A DNA stretch of 12,630 nucleotides from contig CABVBR010000050.1 of NCBI GenBank assembly GCA_902496645.1, positions 1 through 12,630 on the forward strand, read 5' to 3'. The notes below the pieces were generated by a model. It did not search any database. It was not told where the DNA came from and saw only the letters and a list, made by a program, of their open reading frames with translations. Positions 7,624 through 12,630 of the stretch are shown here, in pieces (within the stretch, counting starts at the first letter, position 1; each line of letters starts with the position of its first letter). This stretch comes from an uncultured Collinsella sp. GTDB lineage: Bacteria; Actinomycetota; Coriobacteriia; Coriobacteriales; Coriobacteriaceae. Made by a program: the position numbers and the translations under genes.

Positions 7624-9018
7624 TTACTTCTTGCTCTCGGGCAAGACCAGATCCACGGCAGCGTCCTTGGCAGCATCGATGTGCTGAGCCACGACCGGCG
7701 TCTGCGGAAGGATCAGGTTAAGGACAATGGCCATGATGGCGGTGGGGGTTACGGCATTGGAGCCGATGACGGTGGACACCCAGGCGGGCATACCCTCGCC
7801 GGCAAGGCAACCGCTAGCCATCCAGATACCCAGGCCAAAGACGACGGAGGTGCCGACGATGGTGGTAGTGCGCTGCGTGAGGCCCTCGCGGGTGAACATG
7901 CGCACGCCATTCATGGTGATGGTGCCAAAGACGCCGACGGTCGCGCCGCCGATGACGGGCTGCGGGATAGCGGAAAGGACGGCAGAGAGCTGCGGGAACA
8001 GACCGGCAATGGCAAAGACGGCCGCGATGATCACAAAGACCCACTTGTTGACGACCTTGTTGGAGCAGATGATGCCCACGTTCTGGCCAAGGGCGCTGGT
8101 GGGAAGACCGCCCAGCAGGCCGCCGACCATAGAGGTGAGACCCTGGGACACGATAGCGCCGGAGAGCTCGCGCTCGGTGGGCATACGGTCGATGGAGCCC
8201 AGGCAGGCGGCGGAGACGTCACCGATAACCTGGATGGCAACCATGGGGAACACGACGGCGAGGGTAATGCAGACCTCGGGATCAAACTCGAGCGCGTAGG
8301 GCATGAGCTTGGGAAGAGCGAAGACCTGAGCGGTGGCGACGCTGGAGAAGTCGATCATGCCAAAGGGGATCGAAACGATCATGCCAACGATCATGCCAAA
8401 GAACACGGATCCCAGCTTGAGCGTGCCCTTGCCAAAGTTGGCGAGCGCAAAGACCACGGCGAAGGTGATAAGAGCGACGCACCAGGCCTGCGGAGTGCCC
8501 CACAGCGGCGTACCCATACCGCCGGCCATATACTTGACGGCCGTGGGATACAGCGAAACGCCGATGGAGAAGATGACCGTACCGGTCACGACGGGCGGGA
8601 ACAGCCACTTGATCTTGCTGTAGGCCAGACCAAAGAGGACCGCGACGGCGCCGCCGACGATCTCGCCGCCCAGCAGCGCACCAAAGCTAAAGCCCGAGGC
8701 ACCCATGGCCTGCAGAGCCGGCAGGAACGCGAACGAAACGCCCATGACGATGGGCAGGCCGCCGCCGATGCGACGGAAGGGAGCGAAGGCCTGAAGGGCC
8801 GTATCGATCGCCGAAAGAATGAGCGCGACCTGGATGATGTCGGTACTCTGCTGGCTATTAAAGCCGTAGACGCCGGCCATAATGACAGCCGGGGTGATGA
8901 TACCGGCAAACGAAGCCAGTACGTGCTGAAGGGCACACGGGATCATTTCTTTAACGGGAGGCATGCCTTCACGAGTGAACAGGGCTTCAGTGCCGTTCTT
9001 AACCGTCTCCTGGGTCAT
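7624..9018 (-). CDS. NCS2-family xanthine/uracil-type permease
   Basis: 464 aa polytopic inner-membrane transporter of the nucleobase-cation symporter-2 family, with about 14 hydrophobic segments between residues 25 and 440. Family landmarks are the N-terminal QHVLASFAG (Q31, H32), the GLPIVMGVSFAFLPA stretch at 87-101, IGD at 265-267 and the signature region GLPTSALGQNVGIICSNK at 304-321 with Q312-N313. Two deviations are seen by eye: the Glu usually four residues before the Asp of the xGD motif is Gln (Q263), and the signature Thr is Asn (N320). First gene of the array, so it is likely to bring the purine (xanthine, urate or similar) to the downstream enzymes; the exact substrate cannot be read. 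The ATG at 9018 (MTQETVKNG) is preceded by GAGGATTGGTGG. The longer frame to 9105 runs through the untranslated leader and part of the promoter-proximal region, so it was not used. Confidence 0.9.
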   Translation of the reverse strand: MTQETVKNGTEALFTREGMPPVKEMIPCALQHVLASFAGIITPAVIMAGVYGFNSQQSTDIIQVALILSAIDTALQAFAPFRRIGGGLPIVMGVSFAFLPALQAMGASGFSFGALLGGEIVGGAVAVLFGLAYSKIKWLFPPVVTGTVIFSIGVSLYPTAVKYMAGGMGTPLWGTPQAWCVALITFAVVFALANFGKGTLKLGSVFFGMIVGMIVSIPFGMIDFSSVATAQVFALPKLMPYALEFDPEVCITLAVVFPMVAIQVIGDVSAACLGSIDRMPTERELSGAIVSQGLTSMVGGLLGGLPTSALGQNVGIICSNKVVNKWVFVIIAAVFAIAGLFPQLSAVLSAIPQPVIGGATVGVFGTITMNGVRMFTREGLTQRTTTIVGTSVVFGLGIWMASGCLAGEGMPAWVSTVIGSNAVTPTAIMAIVLNLILPQTPVVAQHIDAAKDAAVDLVLPESKK

Positions 9019-9105
9019 TTGACCACCAATCCTCGAAATAGTTGTTTTCGCATCTAACGCTCTATTGTGACGCAGTGCGGGGTTGAGGTTGTGCCTTCGT
9101 TGCAT

Positions 9106-9134
9106 ATCGTATTAAAGATGATTCTCATTCTCAA
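9106..9134 (-). promoter_or_regulatory. Sigma70-type promoter of the permease/purine array
   Basis: On the minus strand, TTGAGA (9129-9134) and TACGAT (9106-9111) are separated by exactly 17 bases. The predicted transcript starts near 9099, giving an 80-base leader before the permease ATG. It lies in an AT-rich island between divergent genes, the expected place. Four of six bases match in each hexamer. Confidence 0.6.
9117..9132. promoter_or_regulatory. Possible Fur-like operator overlapping the permease promoter
   Basis: The minus strand reads GAGAATGAGAATCATC, a direct repeat of the hexamer GAGAAT followed by CAT. It resembles two of the three GATAAT-type units of a Fur box; the third unit is poor. 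It covers the -35 edge and the spacer of the predicted promoter, so a bound protein would repress. Which factor binds is not shown by the sequence. Confidence 0.3.
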
Positions 9135-9146
9135 TAATAATTTTTT

Positions 9147-9176
9147 GTTATCAGACTATTCTTCAGCTGAGATAAC
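9147..9176. repeat. Inverted repeat GTTATC-N18-GATAAC between divergent genes
   Basis: GTTATC (9147-9152) and GATAAC (9171-9176) flank 18 bases containing the palindrome CAGCTG. It lies in the 352 bp gene-free region 9019-9370, upstream of the permease promoter and before the regulator. A candidate operator for the YheO-like regulator. I saw no convincing promoter hexamer pair for the regulator itself in this region. Confidence 0.3.
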
Positions 9177-9358
9177 GCATTTCCGCAGGTCAGGAAAGTG
9201 TCTGGTCAAAATAACATCTTACTTTTCTTTTGGTCAACCGTTTACCGCTAAATTCCTACCGTTCGTCTGTATTACGCAATGTACCTGCGGATATACGAGA
9301 TGATGAGCAGCGTGTTACCATGATAAAAAATTGTTATGAACATTTCCGATTTCACCCC

Positions 9359-9364
9359 AAGGAG
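9359..9364 (+). promoter_or_regulatory. Ribosome binding site fixing the regulator start
   Basis: AAGGAG followed by six bases and GTG at 9371. No comparable site precedes the in-frame ATG at 9320, so the GTG start is preferred. Confidence 0.7.
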
Positions 9365-9370
9365 TTGCCC

Positions 9371-10027
9371 GTGAACGAGACCGTAAGTCGCTTTTTGCCG
9401 ATGGTCGATTTCCTGGAGCAGATACTCGGCAAAAACAGCGAAATCGTGCTGCACGATTTCTCGGATCCCGACCACGCCATCGTCGATATTCGCAACGGCA
9501 TCGTGAGCGGCCGCAAGGTCGGCGGTCCCGCCACCGACCTGGCACTCAAGATCATGCACGACGCCAAGTATCGTGACCTGCCGTTTATTACGGGCTACGA
9601 GGGGCGCGGTGCCGGTGGCAAGACGTTGGAGTCGGCGACGTACTTTATCCGCGAGAATGACGAGATTGTCGGTATGCTCTGCGTCAACACTGACCTCTCG
9701 ACCGTGCGCTCCATCAACGCCATGGCGCAGCAGCTCATGGCGTGCTTCGACGCGGCGCCTAGACAGGCAGAGCCCGCGTCTATCGAGGTCGAAAGCCTTT
9801 CGGAGTCTACACAGGAGCTCATCGACCGCAGCATTGCCGAGTTGCTGAGCGCGCGCGGGCTGGATGTAGCATCGCTTGGTCAAAGCGACCGCGTGGACGT
9901 CATTCGCCACCTCAACGGCAACGGGGTGTTCATGCTCAAGGGTGCCGTGGCCTGCGCCGCCACCGCGCTGGGCATCTCGGAGCCCAGCGTCTACCGCTAC
10001 CTGCAAAAAGTCCGCAAGGAAGGCTAA
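9371..10027 (+). CDS. YheO-like transcriptional regulator (PAS-type sensor plus HTH)
   Basis: 218 aa from the GTG start (YheO family usually about 220-240). Residues 8-118 form a YheO-type PAS domain: LEQILGKNSEIVLHDFSD, followed by a stretch from about 34 to 58 with conserved Asp and Gly residues, then the YFIRENDEIVGMLCVN strand pair at 91-106. Residues 148-214 carry the family's C-terminal helix-turn-helix, ending in AATALGISEPSVYRYLQKVR, the recognition-helix region. The linker (125-146) is Ser/Glu-rich. It is divergent from the permease and shares a 352 bp intergenic region with it, so it is the best candidate for the local purine-sensing regulator (inference; YheO-family members such as DauR act on neighbouring catabolic genes). 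An ATG at 9320 would add 17 residues of unusual composition (IKNCYEHFRFHPK) without a ribosome site. It is followed by a strong terminator. Confidence 0.87.
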   Translation: MNETVSRFLPMVDFLEQILGKNSEIVLHDFSDPDHAIVDIRNGIVSGRKVGGPATDLALKIMHDAKYRDLPFITGYEGRGAGGKTLESATYFIRENDEIVGMLCVNTDLSTVRSINAMAQQLMACFDAAPRQAEPASIEVESLSESTQELIDRSIAELLSARGLDVASLGQSDRVDVIRHLNGNGVFMLKGAVACAATALGISEPSVYRYLQKVRKEG

Positions 10028-10041
10028 CCCGCTGATCCCTT

Positions 10042-10067
10042 GGGGACGGAGGAAAAAGGATCATTTT
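10042..10067 (+). repeat. Diverged single arm of the GGGGACGGAGG repeat
   Basis: This 26-base stretch begins GGGGACGGAGG and ends GGATCATTTT. It matches the right arm of the hairpin at 10775-10800 at 24 of 26 positions (G to A and C to A changes). The opposite arm is reduced to TGATCC at 10033-10038. It lies just after the regulator stop and before the terminator. Looks like a decayed or half copy of the same intergenic repeat. Confidence 0.7.
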
Positions 10068-10082
10068 GCCGCATCGCCTGAC

Positions 10083-10121
10083 AAAAGACCCTGCAGCTCA
10101 CACGCGCTGCAGGGTCTTTTT
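10083..10121. terminator. Bidirectional intrinsic terminator between the regulator and ridA
   Basis: A perfect 14-base stem: AAAAGACCCTGCAG (10083-10096) pairs with CTGCAGGGTCTTTT (10107-10120) over a 10-base loop. A T run on the plus side (TTTTT to 10121) and a matching run on the minus side (AAAA at 10083-10086) let it stop both the regulator transcript and the convergent ridA transcript. Confidence 0.92.
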
Positions 10122-10150
10122 GCATGTCATGTTTAGTTGTTGCCAACGCC

Positions 10151-10528
10151 TTAGAGAGCGGCGACGACCTCGATCTCAACCAGACCGCCGGCCGGAAGGG
10201 CGGCAACCTGGAAAGCGCTGCGCGCGGGGAACGGAGCCTCGAACTTGGAGGCGTAGATCTCGTTCACGGCAGCGAAGTCGGCGATGTCGGCCAGGTAGAC
10301 CGTGGTCTTGACGACATCGGCAAAGGTGGCGCCGGCAGCGGTCAGCAGCGCCTCGACGTTAGCAAGGGACTGCTTAGCCTGGGCCTCGACGCCCTCGGGC
10401 ATCTTGCCGGTTGCGGGGTCGATGCCCAGCTGGCCGGACAGGAACACCATGTTGCCGGTCTTGATGCCGGGGGAATACGGGCCGATGGCTGCGGGTGCGT
10501 TATCGGAAGACACGACGGTCTTGCTCAT
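10151..10528 (-). CDS. ridA: RidA family enamine/imine deaminase
   Basis: 125 aa, the normal length of RidA/YjgF/YER057c proteins. It hydrolyses reactive enamine/imine intermediates (for example 2-aminoacrylate) to keto acids and ammonia, acting as a cytoplasmic trimer. Conserved marks are AIGPYSP with Tyr18, SGQLGIDP at 31-38, the central LANVEALLTAAG at 55-66, the catalytic-type Arg103 in PARSAFQVAALP, and the final VEIEVVAAL. The arginine is the hallmark of the deaminase-competent RidA subfamily. The ATG at 10528 has AAGGAG seven bases upstream. It is a single-gene unit with its own promoter and a shared terminator downstream. It is convergent with the regulator, and therefore not in the purine operon, although its nearness may reflect use with nitrogen catabolism (inference). 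RidA homologues are common housekeeping genes, so a purine-specific role should not be assumed. Confidence 0.95.
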   Translation of the reverse strand: MSKTVVSSDNAPAAIGPYSPGIKTGNMVFLSGQLGIDPATGKMPEGVEAQAKQSLANVEALLTAAGATFADVVKTTVYLADIADFAAVNEIYASKFEAPFPARSAFQVAALPAGGLVEIEVVAAL

Positions 10529-10560
10529 TTTTTTCTCCTTACGATCAGATAGAGAGCGTG

Positions 10561-10608
10561 AGCGCGGCGTTCGCACCGGGAGGCACAATTCGGTCTGAAC
10601 ACCGCGCT
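10561..10608 (-). promoter_or_regulatory. Stem-loop at the start of the ridA leader RNA
   Basis: On the minus-strand transcript AGCGCGGUGUUC (10608-10597) pairs with GAACGCCGCGCU (10572-10561), a 12-bp stem with a single U-G wobble. The 24-base loop can form an inner ACCG/CGGU pair (10575-10578 with 10591-10594). It begins about three bases after the predicted transcript start. It could protect the 5' end or control translation; no known riboswitch consensus is recognised. Confidence 0.5.
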
Positions 10609-10617
10609 TGATTTGGG

Positions 10618-10646
10618 ATAGTACTCAAGGTTTCCGCGCGATGCAA
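10618..10646 (-). promoter_or_regulatory. Sigma70-type promoter of ridA
   Basis: Minus strand TTGCAT (10641-10646) and TACTAT (10618-10623) with a 17-base spacer. Predicted start near 10611, about 83 bases before the ridA ATG. The -10 matches four of six consensus bases; the -35 matches only its TTG. Confidence 0.55.
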
Positions 10647-10647
10647 G

Positions 10648-10672
10648 ATTATTATCACGTTGCGAGAATAAT
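10648..10672. promoter_or_regulatory. Palindromic candidate operator upstream of the ridA -35
   Basis: A 25-bp near-palindrome with 11-base arms matching at 9 of 11 positions (ATTATTATCAC at 10648-10658, GCGAGAATAAT at 10662-10672) around a three-base centre. It ends one base from the predicted -35, a typical activator or repressor position. It is AT-rich in an otherwise GC-rich segment, and shares GAGAAT/ATTATT hexamers with the permease promoter region. Confidence 0.4.
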
Positions 10673-10728
10673 TTATCGCCCAACGGCGCCTGTCGGCCGC
10701 TGAACGGCACGACCGGACGGTGAAGCTC

Positions 10729-10801
10729 AAAATGATCCGTTTCCCTCCGTCCCCATCGGATCAGGCAATCCATAGGGGACGGAGGGAAACGGATCATTTT
10801 T
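10729..10801. repeat. Long perfect inverted repeat (hairpin element)
   Basis: Arms of 26 bases, 10729-10754 and 10775-10800, are exact reverse complements. The right arm starts GGGGACGGAGGGAAACGG and ends GGATCATTTT, followed by a further T. The 20-base loop contains a nested GGAT/ATCC pair. An A run before and a T run after would let it act as a bidirectional terminator. However, it sits between the divergent ridA and U32 genes, where no transcript should end. A 24/26 copy of the right arm lies at 10042-10067, so this is probably a dispersed intergenic repeat (REP- or MITE-like). The remaining bases of the 378 bp gap 10529-10906 hold only the promoter and leader elements listed here. Confidence 0.85.
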
Positions 10802-10868
10802 GCTGCAAGGGCTGCTGAAGACTTTATCCTGCTTAGGCTGCGGGCATCGCCCATCGCGACGGCGCCAC

Positions 10869-10874
10869 TATACT
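10869..10874 (+). promoter_or_regulatory. Possible -10 element of the U32-family gene
   Basis: TATACT matches five of six consensus bases and lies 32 bases before the ATG at 10907. The expected -35 position (around 10846-10851) is poor (ATCGCC), so the promoter is tentative. An ATACT-TTTG-AGTAT inverted repeat overlaps it (10870-10883). Confidence 0.35.
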
Positions 10875-10906
10875 TTTGAGTATCTGAGCATTTTGAAAGG
10901 CAGGAT

Positions 10907-12630
10907 ATGACCGCAACCGCCAGTCGAACCACCAACCGCAGACCCGAGCTTTTGGCGCCCGCCGGAGGGCCCGAGCCCTTTGCCGCCGCACTCGCCGCCG
11001 GGGCAGACGCCATCTACTGCGGCATGGGCAGCTTCAACGCCCGCCGCAAGGCCACCAACTTTACCGACAAGGCCTTTGAGCAAGCCTGCCGCGCCGCACA
11101 CCTAGCCGGGTCGCGCGTCTACGTCACGGTCAACATCGTCATCAAGCAGTCCGAGATGGGCGATGCGCTGCAACTCGTCCATCGCTGCTCCACGCTGGGC
11201 GCCGATGCCTTCATTATCCAAGACTGGGGCCTGTTCTTTGAGGTCAAGCGCACGATGCCCGGCATCGAGACGCACATCTCGACCCAAGCAAACATCCATG
11301 ACGACCGCGGAACCCTTTGGTGCCGCGAGCAGGGCGCCGACCGCGTGACCCTCTCGCGCGAGCTTTCCATCGACGAGATTGCCGCCATTCACGATGTCGC
11401 GCCCGATGTGGACCTTGAGGTCTTCAGCCATGGCGCCATCTGCTTTTGCTACTCGGGCCTGTGCCTGCTTTCGAGCTTTGCCATGGCGGGACGATCGGCC
11501 AACCGTGGCATGTGCGCCCAGCCCTGCCGCCTGCCCTACGAGCTGATCGACGAGAACGGTCGCGCGCTCTCCCCCGCCGGCCGCGAGCGTGCGCTATGCC
11601 CGCGTGATACCAACACCTCACAGCTTGTTCGCCGTCTGTATGACGCCGGCGCCGCGTCGCTCAAGCTCGAGGGCCGCATGAAGGCGCCCGATTACGTGTA
11701 CTCCATCGTTGATGTGTATCGTCACGAAATTGACGACATGCTATCCGGAGCCACCGTTGCCAAGGACGAGGAAGCCGCCCGCCAGCGCCAGCTCAAGCGC
11801 TGCTTCAACCGCGACTTTACGCACGCCTATCAGGACGGCACCTCGGGCGACGAGATGATGAGCTACGAGCGTTCCAACAACCGCGGCCAGATCGTGGGCA
11901 CGGTGCTGGGCAGCCGCCCGGCCAACCGCGATGTGCGCGGCCTCAAGCCCGACGACCGCCGTCGCCGCGCCGCCATCGCCCGCATTGAGCTGTTTGAGCC
12001 CGTGGGCAAGGGCGACCTGCTGGAGCTTCGCCACGATAACGAGTTTGACCAGTTCCTGACCACCATTGCCGCCGATGATGCCGCCGCGGGCGACATCATC
12101 GAATGTCGCGTGCCCCGCAGCATGCCCGAGGGCTGCCGCGTCCGCGTGATTCGCAGTCAGCGTGCCATCGACGCCGCCGGCGCCGCGCTCAAGCGCGATG
12201 TGCTGCGCCGCCGAGCCGTAGATGTGTCTATCGTGGCGCGTCTGGGCGAGCCGTTTACCGTTACGCTCACCTGCTGCGACGACCCTTCGCTTACGGCAAC
12301 GGCCACGGGCTTTACCGTCGAGGCCGCCAAGACCCGTGCGGTCGAGGCGTCCGATCTGGTGGAGCACGTCGGTCGCATGGGCTCCTCGCCCTTTGAGGCT
12401 GCGAGCTTTGATGTGACGCTCGATGAGGGCTGCGGCATGGGCTTCTCCGCTGTGCACAAGGTGCGCGCTGCCGCCTGCAAGGCGCTCGAGGAGGCCATTC
12501 TGGCGCCGTACGAGGAGCGCGCGAAAACGCTCGAGATTCCGTTGCTCGACAAATGTACGCGCGCCATGCCCGAGCATTACCGCGATGAGCCGCAGATCTG
12601 CGCCGCCGTCACCACGCTCGAAGCCGCCGA
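10907..12630 (+). CDS. U32-family protein, RlhA-like (3' end cut off)
   Basis: 574 codons are visible and the frame is open at the right edge. U32 proteins were named as peptidases, but characterised members (RlhA, TrhP/TrhO-linked, UbiU/UbiV) are 4Fe-4S, prephenate-dependent RNA or ubiquinone hydroxylation factors. The N-terminal barrel starts PELLAPAGGPEPFAAALAAG (13-32). The U32 signature is intact: E171, F173, G176, C179, G184, C186 (EVFSHGAICFCYSGLC). C203 and C207 follow in GMCAQPC, and C231 is a further candidate ligand; the C179/C186/C203 spacing (x6, x16) matches the Fe-S ligands of UbiU. The long C-terminal part (YERSNNRGQIVG, then GRMGSSPFEA and the AVHKVRAAACKALEEAIL helix) resembles the DUF3656-containing RlhA branch (about 650 aa), which hydroxylates 23S rRNA C2501. 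The ATG follows GAAAGGCAGG. Probably housekeeping and unrelated to the purine cluster. Confidence 0.85.
   Translation, partial: MTATASRTTNRRPELLAPAGGPEPFAAALAAGADAIYCGMGSFNARRKATNFTDKAFEQACRAAHLAGSRVYVTVNIVIKQSEMGDALQLVHRCSTLGADAFIIQDWGLFFEVKRTMPGIETHISTQANIHDDRGTLWCREQGADRVTLSRELSIDEIAAIHDVAPDVDLEVFSHGAICFCYSGLCLLSSFAMAGRSANRGMCAQPCRLPYELIDENGRALSPAGRERALCPRDTNTSQLVRRLYDAGAASLKLEGRMKAPDYVYSIVDVYRHEIDDMLSGATVAKDEEAARQRQLKRCFNRDFTHAYQDGTSGDEMMSYERSNNRGQIVGTVLGSRPANRDVRGLKPDDRRRRAAIARIELFEPVGKGDLLELRHDNEFDQFLTTIAADDAAAGDIIECRVPRSMPEGCRVRVIRSQRAIDAAGAALKRDVLRRRAVDVSIVARLGEPFTVTLTCCDDPSLTATATGFTVEAAKTRAVEASDLVEHVGRMGSSPFEAASFDVTLDEGCGMGFSAVHKVRAAACKALEEAILAPYEERAKTLEIPLLDKCTRAMPEHYRDEPQICAAVTTLEAA

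Noticed and set aside
6238..9057. 939-codon plus-strand open frame across ssnA, the gap and the permease
   Set aside because: It crosses the 195 bp structured gap and opposes two well-supported genes. No motif or ribosome site supports it.
9067..9303. Possible small plus-strand protein (78 codons) between permease and regulator
   Set aside because: It runs through the predicted promoter and operator region, has no ribosome site and has no familiar features.
9230..9370. Longer N-terminus for the YheO-like regulator
   Set aside because: Upstream in-frame starts (9230, 9320) lack ribosome sites, whereas AAGGAG sits six bases before GTG at 9371, where family similarity begins.
10729..10801. CRISPR array or ordinary terminator
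   Set aside because: There are only two arms in inverted orientation with no spacer series. It sits between divergent genes, so no transcript is expected to end there.
10529..11013. Minus-strand frame running from the U32 start through the ridA leader
   Set aside because: It crosses the perfect hairpin repeat and the ridA promoter, and its product resembles no known protein.
11741..12577. 278-codon minus-strand open frame opposite the U32 gene
   Set aside because: It opposes the conserved U32 C-terminal region, and its sequence is typical antisense composition.

Overview
The window is a GC-rich (about 60%) bacterial chromosomal segment. Its core is an anaerobic purine/urate catabolism cluster of the selenium-associated type (xdhD-like, ygfK, ssnA, nucleobase permease). 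Gene content, base composition and a GGGGACGGAGG...GGATCATTTT dispersed-type repeat suggest a gut Coriobacteriia such as Collinsella; this is inference, because no rRNA or other marker gene is present.

Layout. Positions 1-9018 hold one minus-strand array. In transcription order it is an NCS2 purine permease (7624-9018), the amidohydrolase ssnA (6073-7428), the large Fe-S flavoprotein ygfK (2924-5923), a four-cluster RnfB-like ferredoxin (2433-2912) and a fused 2Fe-2S/molybdenum xanthine dehydrogenase cut by the left edge (<1-2420). The last three genes are packed 10-12 bp apart. The permease-ssnA gap (195 bp) and ssnA-ygfK gap (149 bp) carry strong RNA hairpins. A sigma70-type promoter lies upstream of the permease. 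Divergent from it is a YheO-like PAS/HTH regulator (9371-10027), probably the local regulator. A bidirectional terminator (10083-10121) separates it from the convergent ridA (10151-10528). A 378 bp AT/GC mosaic intergenic region follows, with a ridA promoter, a palindrome, a structured leader and a long perfect hairpin repeat. The window ends inside a plus-strand U32-family (RlhA-like) gene (10907->12630).

How the genes may work together. The permease imports xanthine, urate or a related base. Xdh interconverts purines at a molybdenum centre. YgfK (NAD(P)H/FAD and several Fe-S clusters) and the RnfB-like polyferredoxin look like the electron carriers serving it, since the dehydrogenase has no FAD domain of its own in the part visible. 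SsnA would hydrolyse an amino- or amide-bearing ring intermediate. RidA, in its own transcription unit, removes reactive enamine/imine by-products. The individual families are known; the wiring is inference.

Nothing here is clearly a new system. The most noteworthy points are the YgfK/RnfB-like/Xdh electron-transfer module, a compact three-way-junction RNA candidate in the permease-ssnA gap, and the perfect 26-bp-arm hairpin repeat with a second diverged copy.
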